From Planctomycetota bacterium (GTDB taxonomy: Bacteria > Planctomycetota > Planctomycetia > Planctomycetales > Planctomycetaceae): a stretch of 50,296 nucleotides of DNA. The stretch lies in NCBI GenBank assembly GCA_003670925.1, contig QWQG01000040.1:1-50296 (forward strand), given 5' to 3'. The notes under the pieces are model-generated. The model searched no databases. It had not been told where the DNA came from and worked only from the letters and a program-made list of their open reading frames with translations. Made by a program: the position numbers and the translations under genes. Shown here one piece after another: positions 1 through 9,094 of the stretch (position 1 is the first letter of the stretch; each line of letters starts with the position of its first letter).

Positions 1-130
1 AGAGCCCCGAACTGCCAAATCTTACAAAGCATTGCTTGAGAACACTTTGCGACGGCGAAAAGACAACGACAAAACTCAGCTTGTCACGAAGGGAGTTCCT
101 TTCGGGGAGGGGCAGCTAATCATGCATGAA

Positions 131-172
131 TCAGCGGGAAAGCAGCACATGCGTATCAATGAGCAATTTCAT
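131..172 (-). pseudogene. 5' stub of a PIN-domain (VapC-type) toxin
   Basis: The minus strand reads M-K-L-L-I-D-T-H-V-L-L-S-R and then TGA. This is the usual opening of a PIN-domain ribonuclease toxin, whose first acidic metal ligand is the Asp in the L-L-I-D-T-H signature. The ATG overlaps the TGA of the upstream antitoxin as ATGA, the normal arrangement of a translationally coupled toxin-antitoxin operon. A PIN toxin is normally about 120-140 residues; here only 13 codons remain. Reading the other minus-strand frames down to base 1, I could not find the missing body, so this is a truncation rather than a simple frameshift. Assignment rests on one short motif plus the gene arrangement. Confidence 0.6.
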
Positions 173-384
173 TCGATGCCGACTCCGAAGGCATCAGCCA
201 ACTCAGGTGGCAGAGTGTCAAAGTCGTCAGCGATCACTACTCGCCCTTTCCACATACCACCGCGCCGTTTCAACTTCTTCGGTTCAATATCGACTACCTC
301 AATTCTGACTGTTGTTCCTTCCGGAAGACTGACCGGTTCATCAGGAACAATCACACCGTTTTGAAAATGTCCGCGAATCACCAT
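169..384 (-). CDS. AF2212/DUF104-type antitoxin (orphan)
   Basis: A 71-residue protein starting M-V-I-R-G-H-F-Q-N-G-V-I-V. The N-terminal pattern (short beta strand, N-G-V, then a P-x-x-L-P-E-G-T segment) is that of the AF2212-like/DUF104 small antitoxins that pair with PIN toxins. The start at 384 is preferred over an in-frame upstream ATG at 498 because an AGGGAG-like ribosome binding site lies just upstream and the family begins here. Its stop codon overlaps the ATG of a PIN toxin reduced to 13 codons, so it appears to have lost its partner. By family it would bind and neutralise the toxin and possibly autoregulate its operon. Moderately sure of the family, less of any remaining function. 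Confidence 0.65.
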   Translation of the reverse strand: MVIRGHFQNGVIVPDEPVSLPEGTTVRIEVVDIEPKKLKRRGGMWKGRVVIADDFDTLPPELADAFGVGIE

Positions 385-576
385 TCTTTTCTCCCTGGAT
401 TTCACTTCGGACCATAACCAAATCAATTTCGATGTCGAAGCCCACGCAATTCGATGGCTGCGGAGAGAAAGTCGTGATGGAATGTGGCCTCCAAACACAG
501 GGGATGGGGCGACGGATGGCTATTTTTCGCCGGTTCGTTCTTTCTCTCCGGCTCCGCTTTGGCGTATAATCGCGGT
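385..576. other. Intergenic region between divergent antitoxin genes
   Basis: This gap separates the minus-strand DUF104 antitoxin from the plus-strand antitoxin pseudogene and must hold the promoters of both. I do not see a convincing -35/-10 pair or a clear operator. Confidence 0.3.
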
Positions 577-846
577 ATGACCGCGAAACTGACGAAAGAA
601 CTTGCCGCCGCTCTGCACGCGACCGGGGATCACGAACTCGAAGTCGTCGATCCCGATACGTTGCGAGTTTATTTCATTGTCGAGAGTGAAGTGCACCGGC
701 AGGCGATGGATGCTCTTCGCCGCCAGCAGGATCGCGATGCAATCGCCTAGGGAATTGCGGAGATGGAAACCGGTCAGGGGATTCCACTTGCGGAAGCATT
801 CGATGACATTCGAGCAGCCCTCAGCCTGCGGCAACGGCAGCAGTGA
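577..846 (+). pseudogene. Antitoxin-like gene with an internal TAG
   Basis: The frame starts M-T-A-K-L-T-K-E-L and encodes a short acidic protein with a V-V-D-P-x-T-x-x-x-Y segment, resembling small antitoxins seen in planctomycetes ahead of ParE/RelE toxins. Codon 58 is TAG (748-750). The same frame then stays open for 31 sense codons, including G-I-A-E-M-E-T-G-Q-G and A-F-D-D-I-R, and ends at TGA 844-846. The composition after the TAG is as gene-like as before it, so the ancestral protein was probably 89 residues, with a Gln codon (CAG) at the broken position. The final TGA overlaps the GTG of the next gene. A 57-residue truncated product is possible. Confidence 0.6.
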
Positions 847-1184
847 GCTCTCGTCTGATTATTCTGCCGCAGGCCAAGGCGGACGTGCTGCGTAACGCGG
901 AGTGATGGGCGCTCCATCACTCATCAGAGCAAGCCGCGCGTTGGTTGGACACGATCCAGTCTCAATTGGAATCGGTCGCTGATTTCCCACAAAGCCATTC
1001 GCTCTCAGCCGAGAACGACGAGTTCCCGTACGAAATCCGCGACAAGCTCCTTGGACTCGGTTCGCGGCCCGGTTAGAGAGCCGTCTTCACGATCAAGGAC
1101 GACACGGTCTATGTCCTGACCGTACAGCGGGCCGCTCAGGATACTCTGAGGCCGGATCAGGTCGATCCTCCGCCCTCAAGGTAA
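843..1184 (+). pseudogene. ParE/RelE-type toxin with two in-frame stops
   Basis: From GTG 843, overlapping the antitoxin stop, one frame of 113 codons reads like a ParE/RelE toxin: S-S-R-L-I-I-L-P-Q-A, then A-A-R-W-L-D-T-I, then a C-terminal R-A-V-F-T-I-K-D-D-T-V-Y-V-L-T-V. It is interrupted by TGA at 903-905 (codon 21, where family members usually have Trp) and TAG at 1074-1076 (codon 78, probably Tyr). No frameshift is needed; restoring those two codons gives a full toxin. Toxins of this family act as ribosome-dependent mRNA nucleases (RelE) or gyrase poisons (ParE); the sequence here does not decide which. As it stands it should be inactive. Confidence 0.65.
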
Positions 1185-1242
1185 CGCGCCCGTTGGAACG
1201 GATGGCAGAAGAGTGGATCGGCAAGGGAAAGTGAAACACGAA

Positions 1243-2367
1243 ATGAGCAAGAAGCATATTCAACCCGACGACAGGATTGGCCTCAAACTGACGCAGGCTG
1301 AGCGTTCGTTGTTGCTCGAAGGTCTCACCCTCCTGCCCTCCAAATTCGAGGACGCCGTCAAGGGTACGCCGGCCAAAGAGCCAGTCATGCTGACGCTTGA
1401 CGATCTGGGAGAACTCGGCGGCTACATTGCCGCCGATGCCAACCACACACAAGACAAGAAGAAGGGCAAAAAGCTCGACGCTATCTTCCAGAAGATCCAG
1501 AAGTTGCTCGGTACGCACACCGACGAAGAGCCACCCCAGACAATCACCTTCGACGACGCCATGAAATCCAAGGCGTTCAGCGACAATGCGGTGCAAGTGG
1601 CGGAGTTTGCAGCGACGGCGCTGATGGCTGCTGAGTCGATGGGCATCAAGACAAAGCCGCTCGAACATTTCTACCTGTCGCCGGCCCAGCGGGAGGTGCT
1701 GCTGGGCGTGCCTGACATCTCAAAGTCGATCAAGGCGAAGCTAAAGAAAGTCAACGCATCCTTCACCATCGCCGAAGTCGCCAGCATGACCATGTCACTG
1801 GTTGAAACTTCAATCGAAGGTACACCCCGGCAGCAGGTTGCCGCTCTGATGGTCGTCAATCATCTCACAGAGCGGCTCCAGGCGGGGATCCCTGGATTCG
1901 GCGAATCGAAACCTCGAACGGCGAAAGAGCCAAAGACCAAAGCGGATTCCCACACCATCTACCAGTTCAGGATCACGCTCCGTCGTTCAAAGCCGCCGAT
2001 CTGGCGAAGAATTCAGGTCGCAGACTGCACTCTCGATAAACTCCACGAGCATATCCAAACGGCGATGGGCTGGACCAACTCTCATCTGCACCAGTTCGAA
2101 ATCAAAGGCAAACGCTACGGTGATCCCGAGTTAATCGTCGATGGATTCGACGATTCCAACTGCGTCGATTCGACCCGTACTCGAATCAGCAAGATCCTGC
2201 CAAAAACCGGCAAGCGATTCAGCTTCACCTACGAGTACGATTTCGGCGACGGCTGGGACCATGAAATTCTGTTTGAGGGCTGCCCGCAGAAAGAACCTCG
2301 TAAGAAATATCCGCTGTGCATTGAAGGTGAGCGAGCCTGTCCGCCGGACTGGAGACTGATGCGATGA
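1243..2367 (+). CDS. pRiA4b ORF-3-like protein, C-terminally truncated
   Basis: About 374 residues from ATG 1243; a GTG at 1213 is an alternative. Residues ~1-220 are a hydrophilic, Lys-rich region I do not recognise. Residues ~235 to the end match the pRiA4b ORF-3-like domain, with Y-Q-F-R-I-T-L, P-P-I-W-R-R-I-Q-V, a G-W-x-x-x-H-L-H-Q-F motif, Y-D-F-G-D-G-W-D-H and C-I-E-G-E-R-A-C-P-P. In the family this last motif is followed by a Gly-rich stretch and several dozen more residues. Here the frame stops seven residues later, so the C-terminus has been lost. The domain is common on plasmids and as a passenger in mobile elements; its function is unknown. Location beside decayed toxin-antitoxin genes fits an accessory island. 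Confidence 0.6.
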   Translation: MSKKHIQPDDRIGLKLTQAERSLLLEGLTLLPSKFEDAVKGTPAKEPVMLTLDDLGELGGYIAADANHTQDKKKGKKLDAIFQKIQKLLGTHTDEEPPQTITFDDAMKSKAFSDNAVQVAEFAATALMAAESMGIKTKPLEHFYLSPAQREVLLGVPDISKSIKAKLKKVNASFTIAEVASMTMSLVETSIEGTPRQQVAALMVVNHLTERLQAGIPGFGESKPRTAKEPKTKADSHTIYQFRITLRRSKPPIWRRIQVADCTLDKLHEHIQTAMGWTNSHLHQFEIKGKRYGDPELIVDGFDDSNCVDSTRTRISKILPKTGKRFSFTYEYDFGDGWDHEILFEGCPQKEPRKKYPLCIEGERACPPDWRLMR

Positions 2368-2383
2368 GCAGGCGGCATTGCTG

Positions 2384-2545
2384 ATGGTCGATCCTCCGAT
2401 TCGGAAGTTGTTGCTTCCGGAAATCGCCATTGAAAAATTTGCGATGGACTCAACTCTCACGGAGTACGCGATGTTTGGTGAGGACAAGAACGAGTTATTC
2501 GGCCACGTGTGCGAAGTTGATCTGGCAGCGAAGTTTTCACTTTGA
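2384..2545 (+). pseudogene. Coding-like remnant downstream of the truncated gene
   Basis: A frame with 53 sense codons from ATG 2384 has normal codon composition and reads M-V-D-P-P-I-R-K-L-L-L-P-E-I-A and so on. In the same frame coding-like codons continue upstream to a stop at 2357-2359. I do not recognise it. The simplest reading is the 3' end of an unidentified gene joined to the pRiA4b-like gene by a deletion near 2345. It overlaps the 3' end of mogA by 9 bases on the opposite strand. Confidence 0.3.
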
Positions 2546-3073
2546 TTTTGGGCGGAATGCGACGATTTGGGCAGGGTTAGTTTCCAAGCGTGGCCCACCG
2601 ATCAGATCAATGCAGTAGGGGATGGCGGGCATCACGGCGTCAAGGCATTCGCTGATGGCTTTTGGTTGGCCGGGTAGATTGACGATCAGGCAAGAACCAC
2701 GAATTCCGGCGGTCTGGCGACTCAAAATGGCGGTAGGGACTTTTTCTAGGGACACTTTTCGCATAAGTTCCCCGAAGCCGGGCATCATTTTTTCGCAGAC
2801 GTCGGCTGTCGCATCGGGAGTCACATCGCGGAGCGCCGGGCCCGTTCCTCCAGTGGTAATAATCAGGCAGCAGTGCAATTCGTCCGTCATTTTTCGCAGG
2901 CTGGATGCGATCAACTGACGGTCGTCGGAAATCACGAGATACTCTTCGAACCACTCTGAAACCAGCGTTTTTTGCAGGTATTGGCTGATTGCGGGACCGC
3001 CCAAATCTTCGTATTCACCTCGACTGGCTCGGTCTGATACGGTGAGCACACCAATTCGGGTCGTTGTTTGCAT
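2537..3073 (-). CDS. mogA: Molybdopterin adenylyltransferase (MogA-like)
   Basis: A 178-residue MoCF-fold protein that by family adenylates molybdopterin with ATP before molybdate insertion. Visible motifs: I-G-V-L-T-V-S-D-R at 7-15, the nucleotide/pterin signature T-T-G-G-T-G-P-A-L-R-D at 73-83, P-G-F-G-E-L-M-R at 98-105 and N-L-P-G-Q-P-K-A-I at 132-140. The length fits the MogA family. The frame extends upstream to 3409, but that extension is non-homologous and antisense to the start of sucA; M-Q-T-T-T-R at 3073 matches the family start. It is divergent from sucA, with 236 bases between the two. No other molybdenum cofactor genes are in the window. Confidence 0.88.
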   Translation of the reverse strand: MQTTTRIGVLTVSDRASRGEYEDLGGPAISQYLQKTLVSEWFEEYLVISDDRQLIASSLRKMTDELHCCLIITTGGTGPALRDVTPDATADVCEKMMPGFGELMRKVSLEKVPTAILSRQTAGIRGSCLIVNLPGQPKAISECLDAVMPAIPYCIDLIGGPRLETNPAQIVAFRPKSK

Positions 3074-3309
3074 CGCGAGGAACTTAAACGGACATGTCGG
3101 GTGACTCAACCGGCGGAGATTTGTGCCACCTAGAAATCCGGATGAGTCCGCTTCGGAAAGCTTCCCAATCATGGCAGTCTGTCTATCATGCAGCAACTCG
3201 GTGCAGCAAAACATCCCGAAAACGGTCATGAGATTCTGCTGATTTTTTGTTACACTTCGGCCGCTCGTTCTAACCTCCAGCAAAGTTGCTCTCACAGAGC
3301 TGACTGAAA

Positions 3310-6198
3310 ATGCCAAACACAACTTCAATTCCGTCTTCGGCTCCTGCGTTTTTGGAGTCGTTGGATTCAGATACCGCGTTAAGTCCCGCGGCCGGAACTC
3401 AACCCGCAAAAATCCAGATTCAGTTGGGCGCTCAGAACCTTGAGTTTGCCGAATCGCAACTGGAAAACTTTCTCAGTGATCGCAACTCTGTGTCACCGGA
3501 CTGGCGGGAGTATTTCGACGACCTGAAGGTTGTCGATTCTGGCATGACAGCGGAAAATCTGCAGGTACCGTTTCAGGCTCATAGTATTTTTCGCCGATCG
3601 ACCGAAGTGCGGGTTGATCCGTCAACGTCGGACGCCGTCATCCTTCAGGAGCGTCTCGACCAGTTAATCCGTAGCTACCGCGTGCGTGGCCACATTATTG
3701 CGAAGATCGATCCGCTGAACGCCGAGCGTCCGCAACCAGCTGAACTGGATCCTGCGTTCTACGGATTCACCGACGAGCATATGAGTCGCAAATTTTCGAC
3801 TCAATGGTCTGGCGGTCCGGATACGCGGACGTTGCGGGAAATGTTGACGTGGTTGCAGACGACGTACTGTCGATCGATAGGTGTTCAGTTCATGCACATC
3901 GACAGCATGCAGGTGCGTCAATGGCTTCAGGATCGGATGGAGCGCACGGCAAATCGCTTGAAGCTATCGCGTTCGGAGCAGATCCGGATTCTGGAACGAC
4001 TGAGTGATTCGGTGGTTTTTGAAGAGTTTGTGCAGAAGAAATATGTCGGTGCCAAGAGTTTTTCGCTGGAAGGTGCAGAGAGTCTAGTTCCGCTGTTGGA
4101 CATGGCGATTGAGCGGGCAGGAAGTCAGGGCACGGAGTTGATCGTGTTGGGCATGGCGCATCGTGGTCGACTCAACATTCTGGCCAATATCATGGGCAAG
4201 AAGCCGTCAAAAATCTTTCGTGAGTTTGATGACGTCGATCCGCAACTCAAAATGGGTCGTGGAGACGTGAAGTATCATCTTGGATACAGTACGGATCGGA
4301 TGACTTCGTCCGGTCAGAAAGTTCATCTAACGCTGTGCTTCAATCCGAGTCATCTGGAGTTTGTGAATCCCGTGGCGATGGGACGACTGCGTGCCAAGCA
4401 GGATCGGAGCGGCGATAGTGACCGTCGCAAAAGCTGCGTCATTCTGATTCACGGCGACGCGGCGTTTGCGGGCGAAGGCGTCAGTCAGGAAACGTTGAAT
4501 CTGAGTGAACTACCTGGTTATCAGACGGGCGGCACGGTCCACATCATTGTGAACAATCAGATTGGTTTCACGACGTCACCCTCTGATGCCCGTTCGTGCA
4601 CTTACGCGACCGATGTCGCCCGGATGCTGCAGATCCCGATCTTCCATGTGAATGGAGAAGATCCGGAAGCCGTTGCTCAGGTGGTGCATCTCGCGATGGA
4701 CTTCCGCGCGAAGTTTCATCGTGACGTAATTATTGACATGTACTGTTTCCGGAGGCGTGGCCATAACGAAGGCGATGAGCCTGCGTTCACACAGCCCGTC
4801 ATGTACAAACTGATCCGCAGTCGCCAGACAGTATTCAACAGCTTCTTGGATTCACTCGTGTCACTTCGCGAAGTGTCGAAAGAAGAAGGTGCAGAGATCG
4901 TTGCACGGCGTGGCCAGATGCTGGAGGAAGAGTTACTCGAAGCCCGCACGGACGGTTTTAGGTATCTAGAAGAAAGTGGCGGCGGCATGTGGAAAGGTTA
5001 CTTCGGCGGAGATTGGCGTGAAGCTGATTCCCCTGCAACCGCCGTGGCAACAGATCTGATCCAACGCGTCATGAGCAGTTTGACGACGCCACCGGAAGGT
5101 TTCACACCACACGCCAAAGTGGAGTTGGTTTTGAAGTCGCGCCGTGAGATGGCCGCTGGTGACAAACCATTCGACTGGGGTGGTGCTGAAATCGCCGCTC
5201 TGGGAACTCTTGTGGCTGAAGGCACGCGCTTGCGTTTCAGTGGTCAGGACGTCCGACGCGGTACGTTCAGTCATCGCCATGCGGTCCTCTACGATGCCAA
5301 TGATGGTCAGGCTTGGATGGGTTTGCAAGATCTGACTGCGTGTCCTGAGCGTGTCGAGATTTTCAATAGTCCGCTTTCCGAAGTCGGCGTTCTGGGTTTT
5401 GAATATGGCTACAGCTTGGACTGTCCTGACGGCCTCGTCATGTGGGAGGCGCAGTTCGGCGACTTCGTCAATGTGGCTCAGGTAATCATTGATCAGTTTA
5501 TTGCCAGTGGCGAAGACAAGTGGAAACGTCTGAGCGGCATCGTGCTGCTGCTGCCGCACGGAATGGAAGGGCAGGGGCCCGAGCATTCGAGTGCGCGGCT
5601 AGAGCGATTTTTGGCGATGGCGGCTGAGGACAATATTCAGGTTGTCAATCCAACGACGCCGGCGCAGTATTTTCACATGCTCCGGCGTCAGGCGCTTCGC
5701 CGCTGGAAAAAGCCGCTGATCGTAATGACGCCCAAAAGCCTACTGCGGCACAAAGATGCCGTATCTTCGTGTTCCGAACTGTCACATGGGGAGTTTCACG
5801 AAGTCCTGCCGGATGTTGCGAAATCTCCGGAAGATGTGCAGCGAATCCTCCTGTGTTCGGGCAAGGTTTATTACGATCTGGCCGCTTATCGGGACGAAGC
5901 CAAACGTGATGACGTGGCGATCATTCGGCTGGAACAGCTCTATCCATTTCCGGCAAAGACACTGGAAGAAGTGTTATCGAAATATCCCAAGAGCGCTGCT
6001 TTGTTCTGGGTTCAGGAAGAACCTCGCAACATGGGAGCATGGGGTTACTTAAGAACTCGTTTCGGCGAACGTCTGCTGGAACAGTATCCTTATCGTGGAA
6101 TCTGTCGTCCGGAATCCGCCAGCCCGGCTACGGGTTCCGCGACAAGTCATAAGATCGAACAGCAAAACATTCTGAAGCAGGCATTTGAACTGTTATGA
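3310..6198 (+). CDS. sucA: 2-oxoglutarate dehydrogenase E1 component
   Basis: A 962-residue thiamine diphosphate enzyme that decarboxylates 2-oxoglutarate and transfers the succinyl group to the E2 lipoyl domain (TCA cycle, cytoplasm). Residues ~41-70 are the short E1 N-terminal helix that docks to E2. G-M-A-H-R-G-R-L-N is at 281-289. The ThDP/Mg motif runs from G-D-A-A-F-A-G-E-G (382-390) to N-N-Q-I-G-F-T-T (415-422). The C-terminal half carries the transketolase-like pyrimidine-binding domain. Length is close to E. coli SucA (933). The stop codon overlaps the sucB start (ATGA), implying coupled translation of E1 and E2. Only a weak ribosome binding site precedes the ATG. Confidence 0.96.
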   Translation: MPNTTSIPSSAPAFLESLDSDTALSPAAGTQPAKIQIQLGAQNLEFAESQLENFLSDRNSVSPDWREYFDDLKVVDSGMTAENLQVPFQAHSIFRRSTEVRVDPSTSDAVILQERLDQLIRSYRVRGHIIAKIDPLNAERPQPAELDPAFYGFTDEHMSRKFSTQWSGGPDTRTLREMLTWLQTTYCRSIGVQFMHIDSMQVRQWLQDRMERTANRLKLSRSEQIRILERLSDSVVFEEFVQKKYVGAKSFSLEGAESLVPLLDMAIERAGSQGTELIVLGMAHRGRLNILANIMGKKPSKIFREFDDVDPQLKMGRGDVKYHLGYSTDRMTSSGQKVHLTLCFNPSHLEFVNPVAMGRLRAKQDRSGDSDRRKSCVILIHGDAAFAGEGVSQETLNLSELPGYQTGGTVHIIVNNQIGFTTSPSDARSCTYATDVARMLQIPIFHVNGEDPEAVAQVVHLAMDFRAKFHRDVIIDMYCFRRRGHNEGDEPAFTQPVMYKLIRSRQTVFNSFLDSLVSLREVSKEEGAEIVARRGQMLEEELLEARTDGFRYLEESGGGMWKGYFGGDWREADSPATAVATDLIQRVMSSLTTPPEGFTPHAKVELVLKSRREMAAGDKPFDWGGAEIAALGTLVAEGTRLRFSGQDVRRGTFSHRHAVLYDANDGQAWMGLQDLTACPERVEIFNSPLSEVGVLGFEYGYSLDCPDGLVMWEAQFGDFVNVAQVIIDQFIASGEDKWKRLSGIVLLLPHGMEGQGPEHSSARLERFLAMAAEDNIQVVNPTTPAQYFHMLRRQALRRWKKPLIVMTPKSLLRHKDAVSSCSELSHGEFHEVLPDVAKSPEDVQRILLCSGKVYYDLAAYRDEAKRDDVAIIRLEQLYPFPAKTLEEVLSKYPKSAALFWVQEEPRNMGAWGYLRTRFGERLLEQYPYRGICRPESASPATGSATSHKIEQQNILKQAFELL

Positions 6199-7385
6199 GC
6201 ACGCAGGACATTGAAATCAAAGTTCCTCAACTGGGTGAATCCATTTCTGAAGCCATGGTCGGCGAATGGTACGTCAAAGAAGGTGCGTACGTCGCCGTGG
6301 ATGCCAGAGTTGTGGGACTGGAAACCGACAAGGCGACGTTTGATATCCCTGCGCAGGCGGGTGGTATCGTCACTAAAATTCTGAAACACGCAGGCGAGAC
6401 GGCTACAATTGGCGAAGTCATCGGCTTTTTGCGCCGGGCTGAAACGCCAGTGGCCAGTGCGGCTCCCACAATCGCTCCGGCCGGGTCATCTGCAGTCGCG
6501 TCTGGCGTGAAGTCGGCGGATGTTCACGTTGGCGGGCATGTAATGCCGGCGGCGGAGCGGATGCTGGCAGAGCACAAACTTCCGGCCGGTTCAGTCCAAG
6601 GCACCGGGCCAAGTGGCCGTGTGTTGAAGGAAGACGTTATGCGGACGGTCCAAACGGCAGCAGCGCCGGTACGCGTCGGTGGGATTCGTGAAACTCGCAA
6701 AATGCCGCTCAGCCCGATTCGGCAAACGATCGCCAAGCGTCTGGTTGAAGCACAGCAGACCGCAGCATTGTTGACGACGTTCAATGAAGTCGACATGTCG
6801 GCGATCAAAAAATTGCGGGAATCGTACAAGGACGTGTTTGAAAAGAAATACGGAGCGAAACTCGGCTTCATGTCGTTTTTCGTTCGCGCGGTCGTATCAG
6901 GACTGCAGCAGTTTCCGCAAGTGAATGCGCAGATGCATGGTCGCGAACTTACGTATTTCAACTATTGTGATATCGGGATCGCAATAGGCGGTGGCAAAGG
7001 ACTTGTTGTCCCCGTGTTGCGGAACGCCGAAAACATGAGTTTTGCGGACATTGAACTGGCCATCATTGAGCTGGCGGGTCGAGCCAAGAATAACAAGATC
7101 ACGCTCGAAGAACTGGAGGGCGGCACGTTCACGATTACGAACGGCGGTGTCTACGGTTCGTTGCTCTCCACACCGATCGTGAATCCTCCTCAAAGCGGCG
7201 TCCTTGGTATGCATGGCATCTTTGACCGACCTGTCGCTGTGAATGGTGAAGTGGTGATTCGGCCGATGATGTATCTGGCGTTGACTTACGATCATCGTGT
7301 CGTCGATGGCCGCGAAGCCGTATCGTTTCTGAAGGTCGTGAAGGATTTGATTGAAGATCCAACACGCTTGATTCTGGAAGTTTGA
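6195..7385 (+). CDS. sucB: Dihydrolipoamide succinyltransferase (E2)
   Basis: 396 residues with the E2 layout: one lipoyl domain (1-~80; lipoylated Lys is K46 in E-T-D-K-A-T-F), an Ala/Pro/Ser-rich linker, a peripheral subunit-binding domain (~115-150, P-A-A-E-R-M-L-A and [13 protein letters not shown]), another linker and a catalytic acyltransferase domain ending T-Y-D-H-R-V-V-D-G with H367 and D371. It forms the core of the 2-oxoglutarate dehydrogenase complex and passes succinyl from lipoamide to CoA. A succinyl rather than acetyl substrate is inferred mainly from fusion to sucA by a 4-base overlap. lpdA follows after 187 bases. Confidence 0.95.
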   Translation: MSTQDIEIKVPQLGESISEAMVGEWYVKEGAYVAVDARVVGLETDKATFDIPAQAGGIVTKILKHAGETATIGEVIGFLRRAETPVASAAPTIAPAGSSAVASGVKSADVHVGGHVMPAAERMLAEHKLPAGSVQGTGPSGRVLKEDVMRTVQTAAAPVRVGGIRETRKMPLSPIRQTIAKRLVEAQQTAALLTTFNEVDMSAIKKLRESYKDVFEKKYGAKLGFMSFFVRAVVSGLQQFPQVNAQMHGRELTYFNYCDIGIAIGGGKGLVVPVLRNAENMSFADIELAIIELAGRAKNNKITLEELEGGTFTITNGGVYGSLLSTPIVNPPQSGVLGMHGIFDRPVAVNGEVVIRPMMYLALTYDHRVVDGREAVSFLKVVKDLIEDPTRLILEV

Positions 7386-7421
7386 CGGAGTTCTGCAAGC
7401 TGTCCGGCGCCGCGCTGGAGT

Positions 7422-7475
7422 GCAGCCTTCGGGCTGCCCGCGAATGAACGCGAATTGTTTCTCAAGCTCATTCGC
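7422..7475. repeat. Tandem stem-loops between sucB and lpdA
   Basis: Two adjacent inverted repeats are visible. The first is a perfect 6-bp stem GCAGCC/GGCTGC closed by a TTCG tetraloop (7422-7437), a very stable RNA hairpin. The second is a 10-bp stem with one mismatch, 7440-7449 against 7466-7475 (GCGAATGA / TCATTCGC arms). There is no T-run, so this is not a classical terminator; mRNA processing or stability, or a dispersed palindromic repeat, are alternatives. Confidence 0.5.
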
Positions 7476-7572
7476 GCACATGAGCGAGATTTGCGGGCAA
7501 ACTCTTCGTGACTTTTTTACCTAACCGCAAGCAGGTTGAAGCCTGTGCTCCCACAAATTCAGGTTTGCAAAA

Positions 7573-8958
7573 ATGTCTGAAGCGTTTGATCTGATCGTTG
7601 TTGGTGCTGGTCCTGGTGGCTATGTGGCGGCAATTCGTGCGTCACAACTCGGGATGAAAGTCGCCGTTGTGGAACGCGAAAAACAGCTTGGAGGAACGTG
7701 TCTGCGGGTTGGTTGTATCCCCAGCAAGGCATTGTTGGAAACCAGTGAGTTGTATGAGCAATCGCAGAAGCACTTCGCGGAGCGGGGGCTTGTTGTGCAG
7801 GGCGTGTCGGTGGATATTGCCCAGATGATGAAGCACAAAGACGGCGTCGTGAGCACGCTGGATGGGGGAATTCAGGGGCTCTTGAAAAAGCATAAGATTG
7901 CGAGGTTCTTCGGCCACGGAAAGCTGAAAGGCGCGGGTCTTGTGGAAGTGGTCGGCGAAGCGCCGGCAACGCTGACAGGGAAAAAAATTCTGATCGCCAC
8001 AGGCAGTGTTTCAGCGACATTACCAGGGATGCAGCCGGACGGTGATCGAATCGGCACGAGTACTGAAGCGCTTGCTTGGCCAGAAGTGCCACAGCACTTG
8101 GTTGTGATCGGTGCGGGCGTGATCGGGCTGGAACTAGGAACTGTCTGGCGTCGATTAGGGTCGCAGGTCACGGTGCTGGAATACCTGCCTCGTATTTTGC
8201 CGGGTGTCGACGAACAGGTGGCAACCGAAGCCAAGAAGATCTTTGAAAAGCAGGGACTCACATTTAAGCTGGGAACCAAGGTGACATCCGTCACGGCAGG
8301 CGGACAGATCTGTACGATTCAGATGGAAGGTGCGGATTCGATCACCTGTGATCGCGTCCTCATCGCAGTGGGGCGCAAGCCTTGTACTGACAGTTTGGGA
8401 CTTGAAGACGCGGGCGTGCGGACGGACAAGCGCGGCTTTATTCAGGTCAACGCGGGTTACCAGACGAGTGCGACTGGCGTCTACGCGGTGGGCGATGTGA
8501 TTGGGGGAGCCATGCTGGCCCACAAGGCAGAAGAAGAAGGCATCGCGTGTATTGAGAAGATGGCGACGGGTCACTGTCATATCAATTATGGCACGATCCC
8601 CGCGGTCATATACACCCAACCCGAGATTGCGTCCACCGGGGCCAATGAGGACGCATTGAAAGCAGCTGGCGTCAAATACAAATCTGGGCGGTTCAGTTTC
8701 GCAGCGAACGGTCGCGCGCGTGCAGCGGGACACACTGATGGCTTCGTTAAGATCCTCGCCGACGAAGTCACGGATCGCGTTCTGGGAGTCCACATCATTG
8801 GAGCGCATGCGGGAGAACTGATCCACGAAGCCGCTGTTGCCATGGAATTCGGTGCCAGCAGTGAAGACATCGCTCGTTGCTGCCACGCACATCCGACGTT
8901 ATCCGAAGCGATTAAAGAAGCAGCCCTAGCCGTGGACAAACGGGCCATTCATGCCTAA
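7573..8958 (+). CDS. lpdA: Dihydrolipoyl dehydrogenase (E3)
   Basis: A 461-residue FAD/NAD disulfide oxidoreductase that reoxidises dihydrolipoamide on E2. It shows the FAD-binding G-A-G-P-G-G at 11-16, the redox-active pair C43 and C48 in G-G-T-C-L-R-V-G-C-I-P-S-K, the NAD-binding G-A-G-V-I-G-L-E-L-G, the second FAD motif V-Y-A-V-G-D-V and the C-terminal dimer-interface H-A-H-P-T-L-S-E (H438, H440, E445). Length and motif order are typical. It completes the E1-E2-E3 set with sucA and sucB; the hairpin-rich 187-base gap may uncouple its expression, as E3 can also serve pyruvate dehydrogenase and glycine cleavage. Confidence 0.96.
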   Translation: MSEAFDLIVVGAGPGGYVAAIRASQLGMKVAVVEREKQLGGTCLRVGCIPSKALLETSELYEQSQKHFAERGLVVQGVSVDIAQMMKHKDGVVSTLDGGIQGLLKKHKIARFFGHGKLKGAGLVEVVGEAPATLTGKKILIATGSVSATLPGMQPDGDRIGTSTEALAWPEVPQHLVVIGAGVIGLELGTVWRRLGSQVTVLEYLPRILPGVDEQVATEAKKIFEKQGLTFKLGTKVTSVTAGGQICTIQMEGADSITCDRVLIAVGRKPCTDSLGLEDAGVRTDKRGFIQVNAGYQTSATGVYAVGDVIGGAMLAHKAEEEGIACIEKMATGHCHINYGTIPAVIYTQPEIASTGANEDALKAAGVKYKSGRFSFAANGRARAAGHTDGFVKILADEVTDRVLGVHIIGAHAGELIHEAAVAMEFGASSEDIARCCHAHPTLSEAIKEAALAVDKRAIHA

Positions 8959-9094
8959 ACGAATCTCCGTTTGGTTGATCGGGTGCGCGACGGGGAATGG
9001 CCTCGCCAAAGTATGTTTGTTTCGTCACACTTCGCGCCTCGGGTGGCATACCGCATGGGTGATGCCGAGATTTTTGAGCGAATGAAAGTGTGTG

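Noticed and set aside
1093-1668. Long minus-strand frame of 191 codons over the pRiA4b-like gene
   Set aside because: Antisense to a frame with a recognisable domain; its composition is a shadow with no family features.
4966-5586. 206-codon minus-strand frame inside sucA
   Set aside because: Opposite to a strongly conserved enzyme; no motif or ribosome binding site.
8155-8892. 245-codon minus-strand frame inside lpdA
   Set aside because: Shadow of lpdA codons; His/Arg/Asp-rich with no domain.
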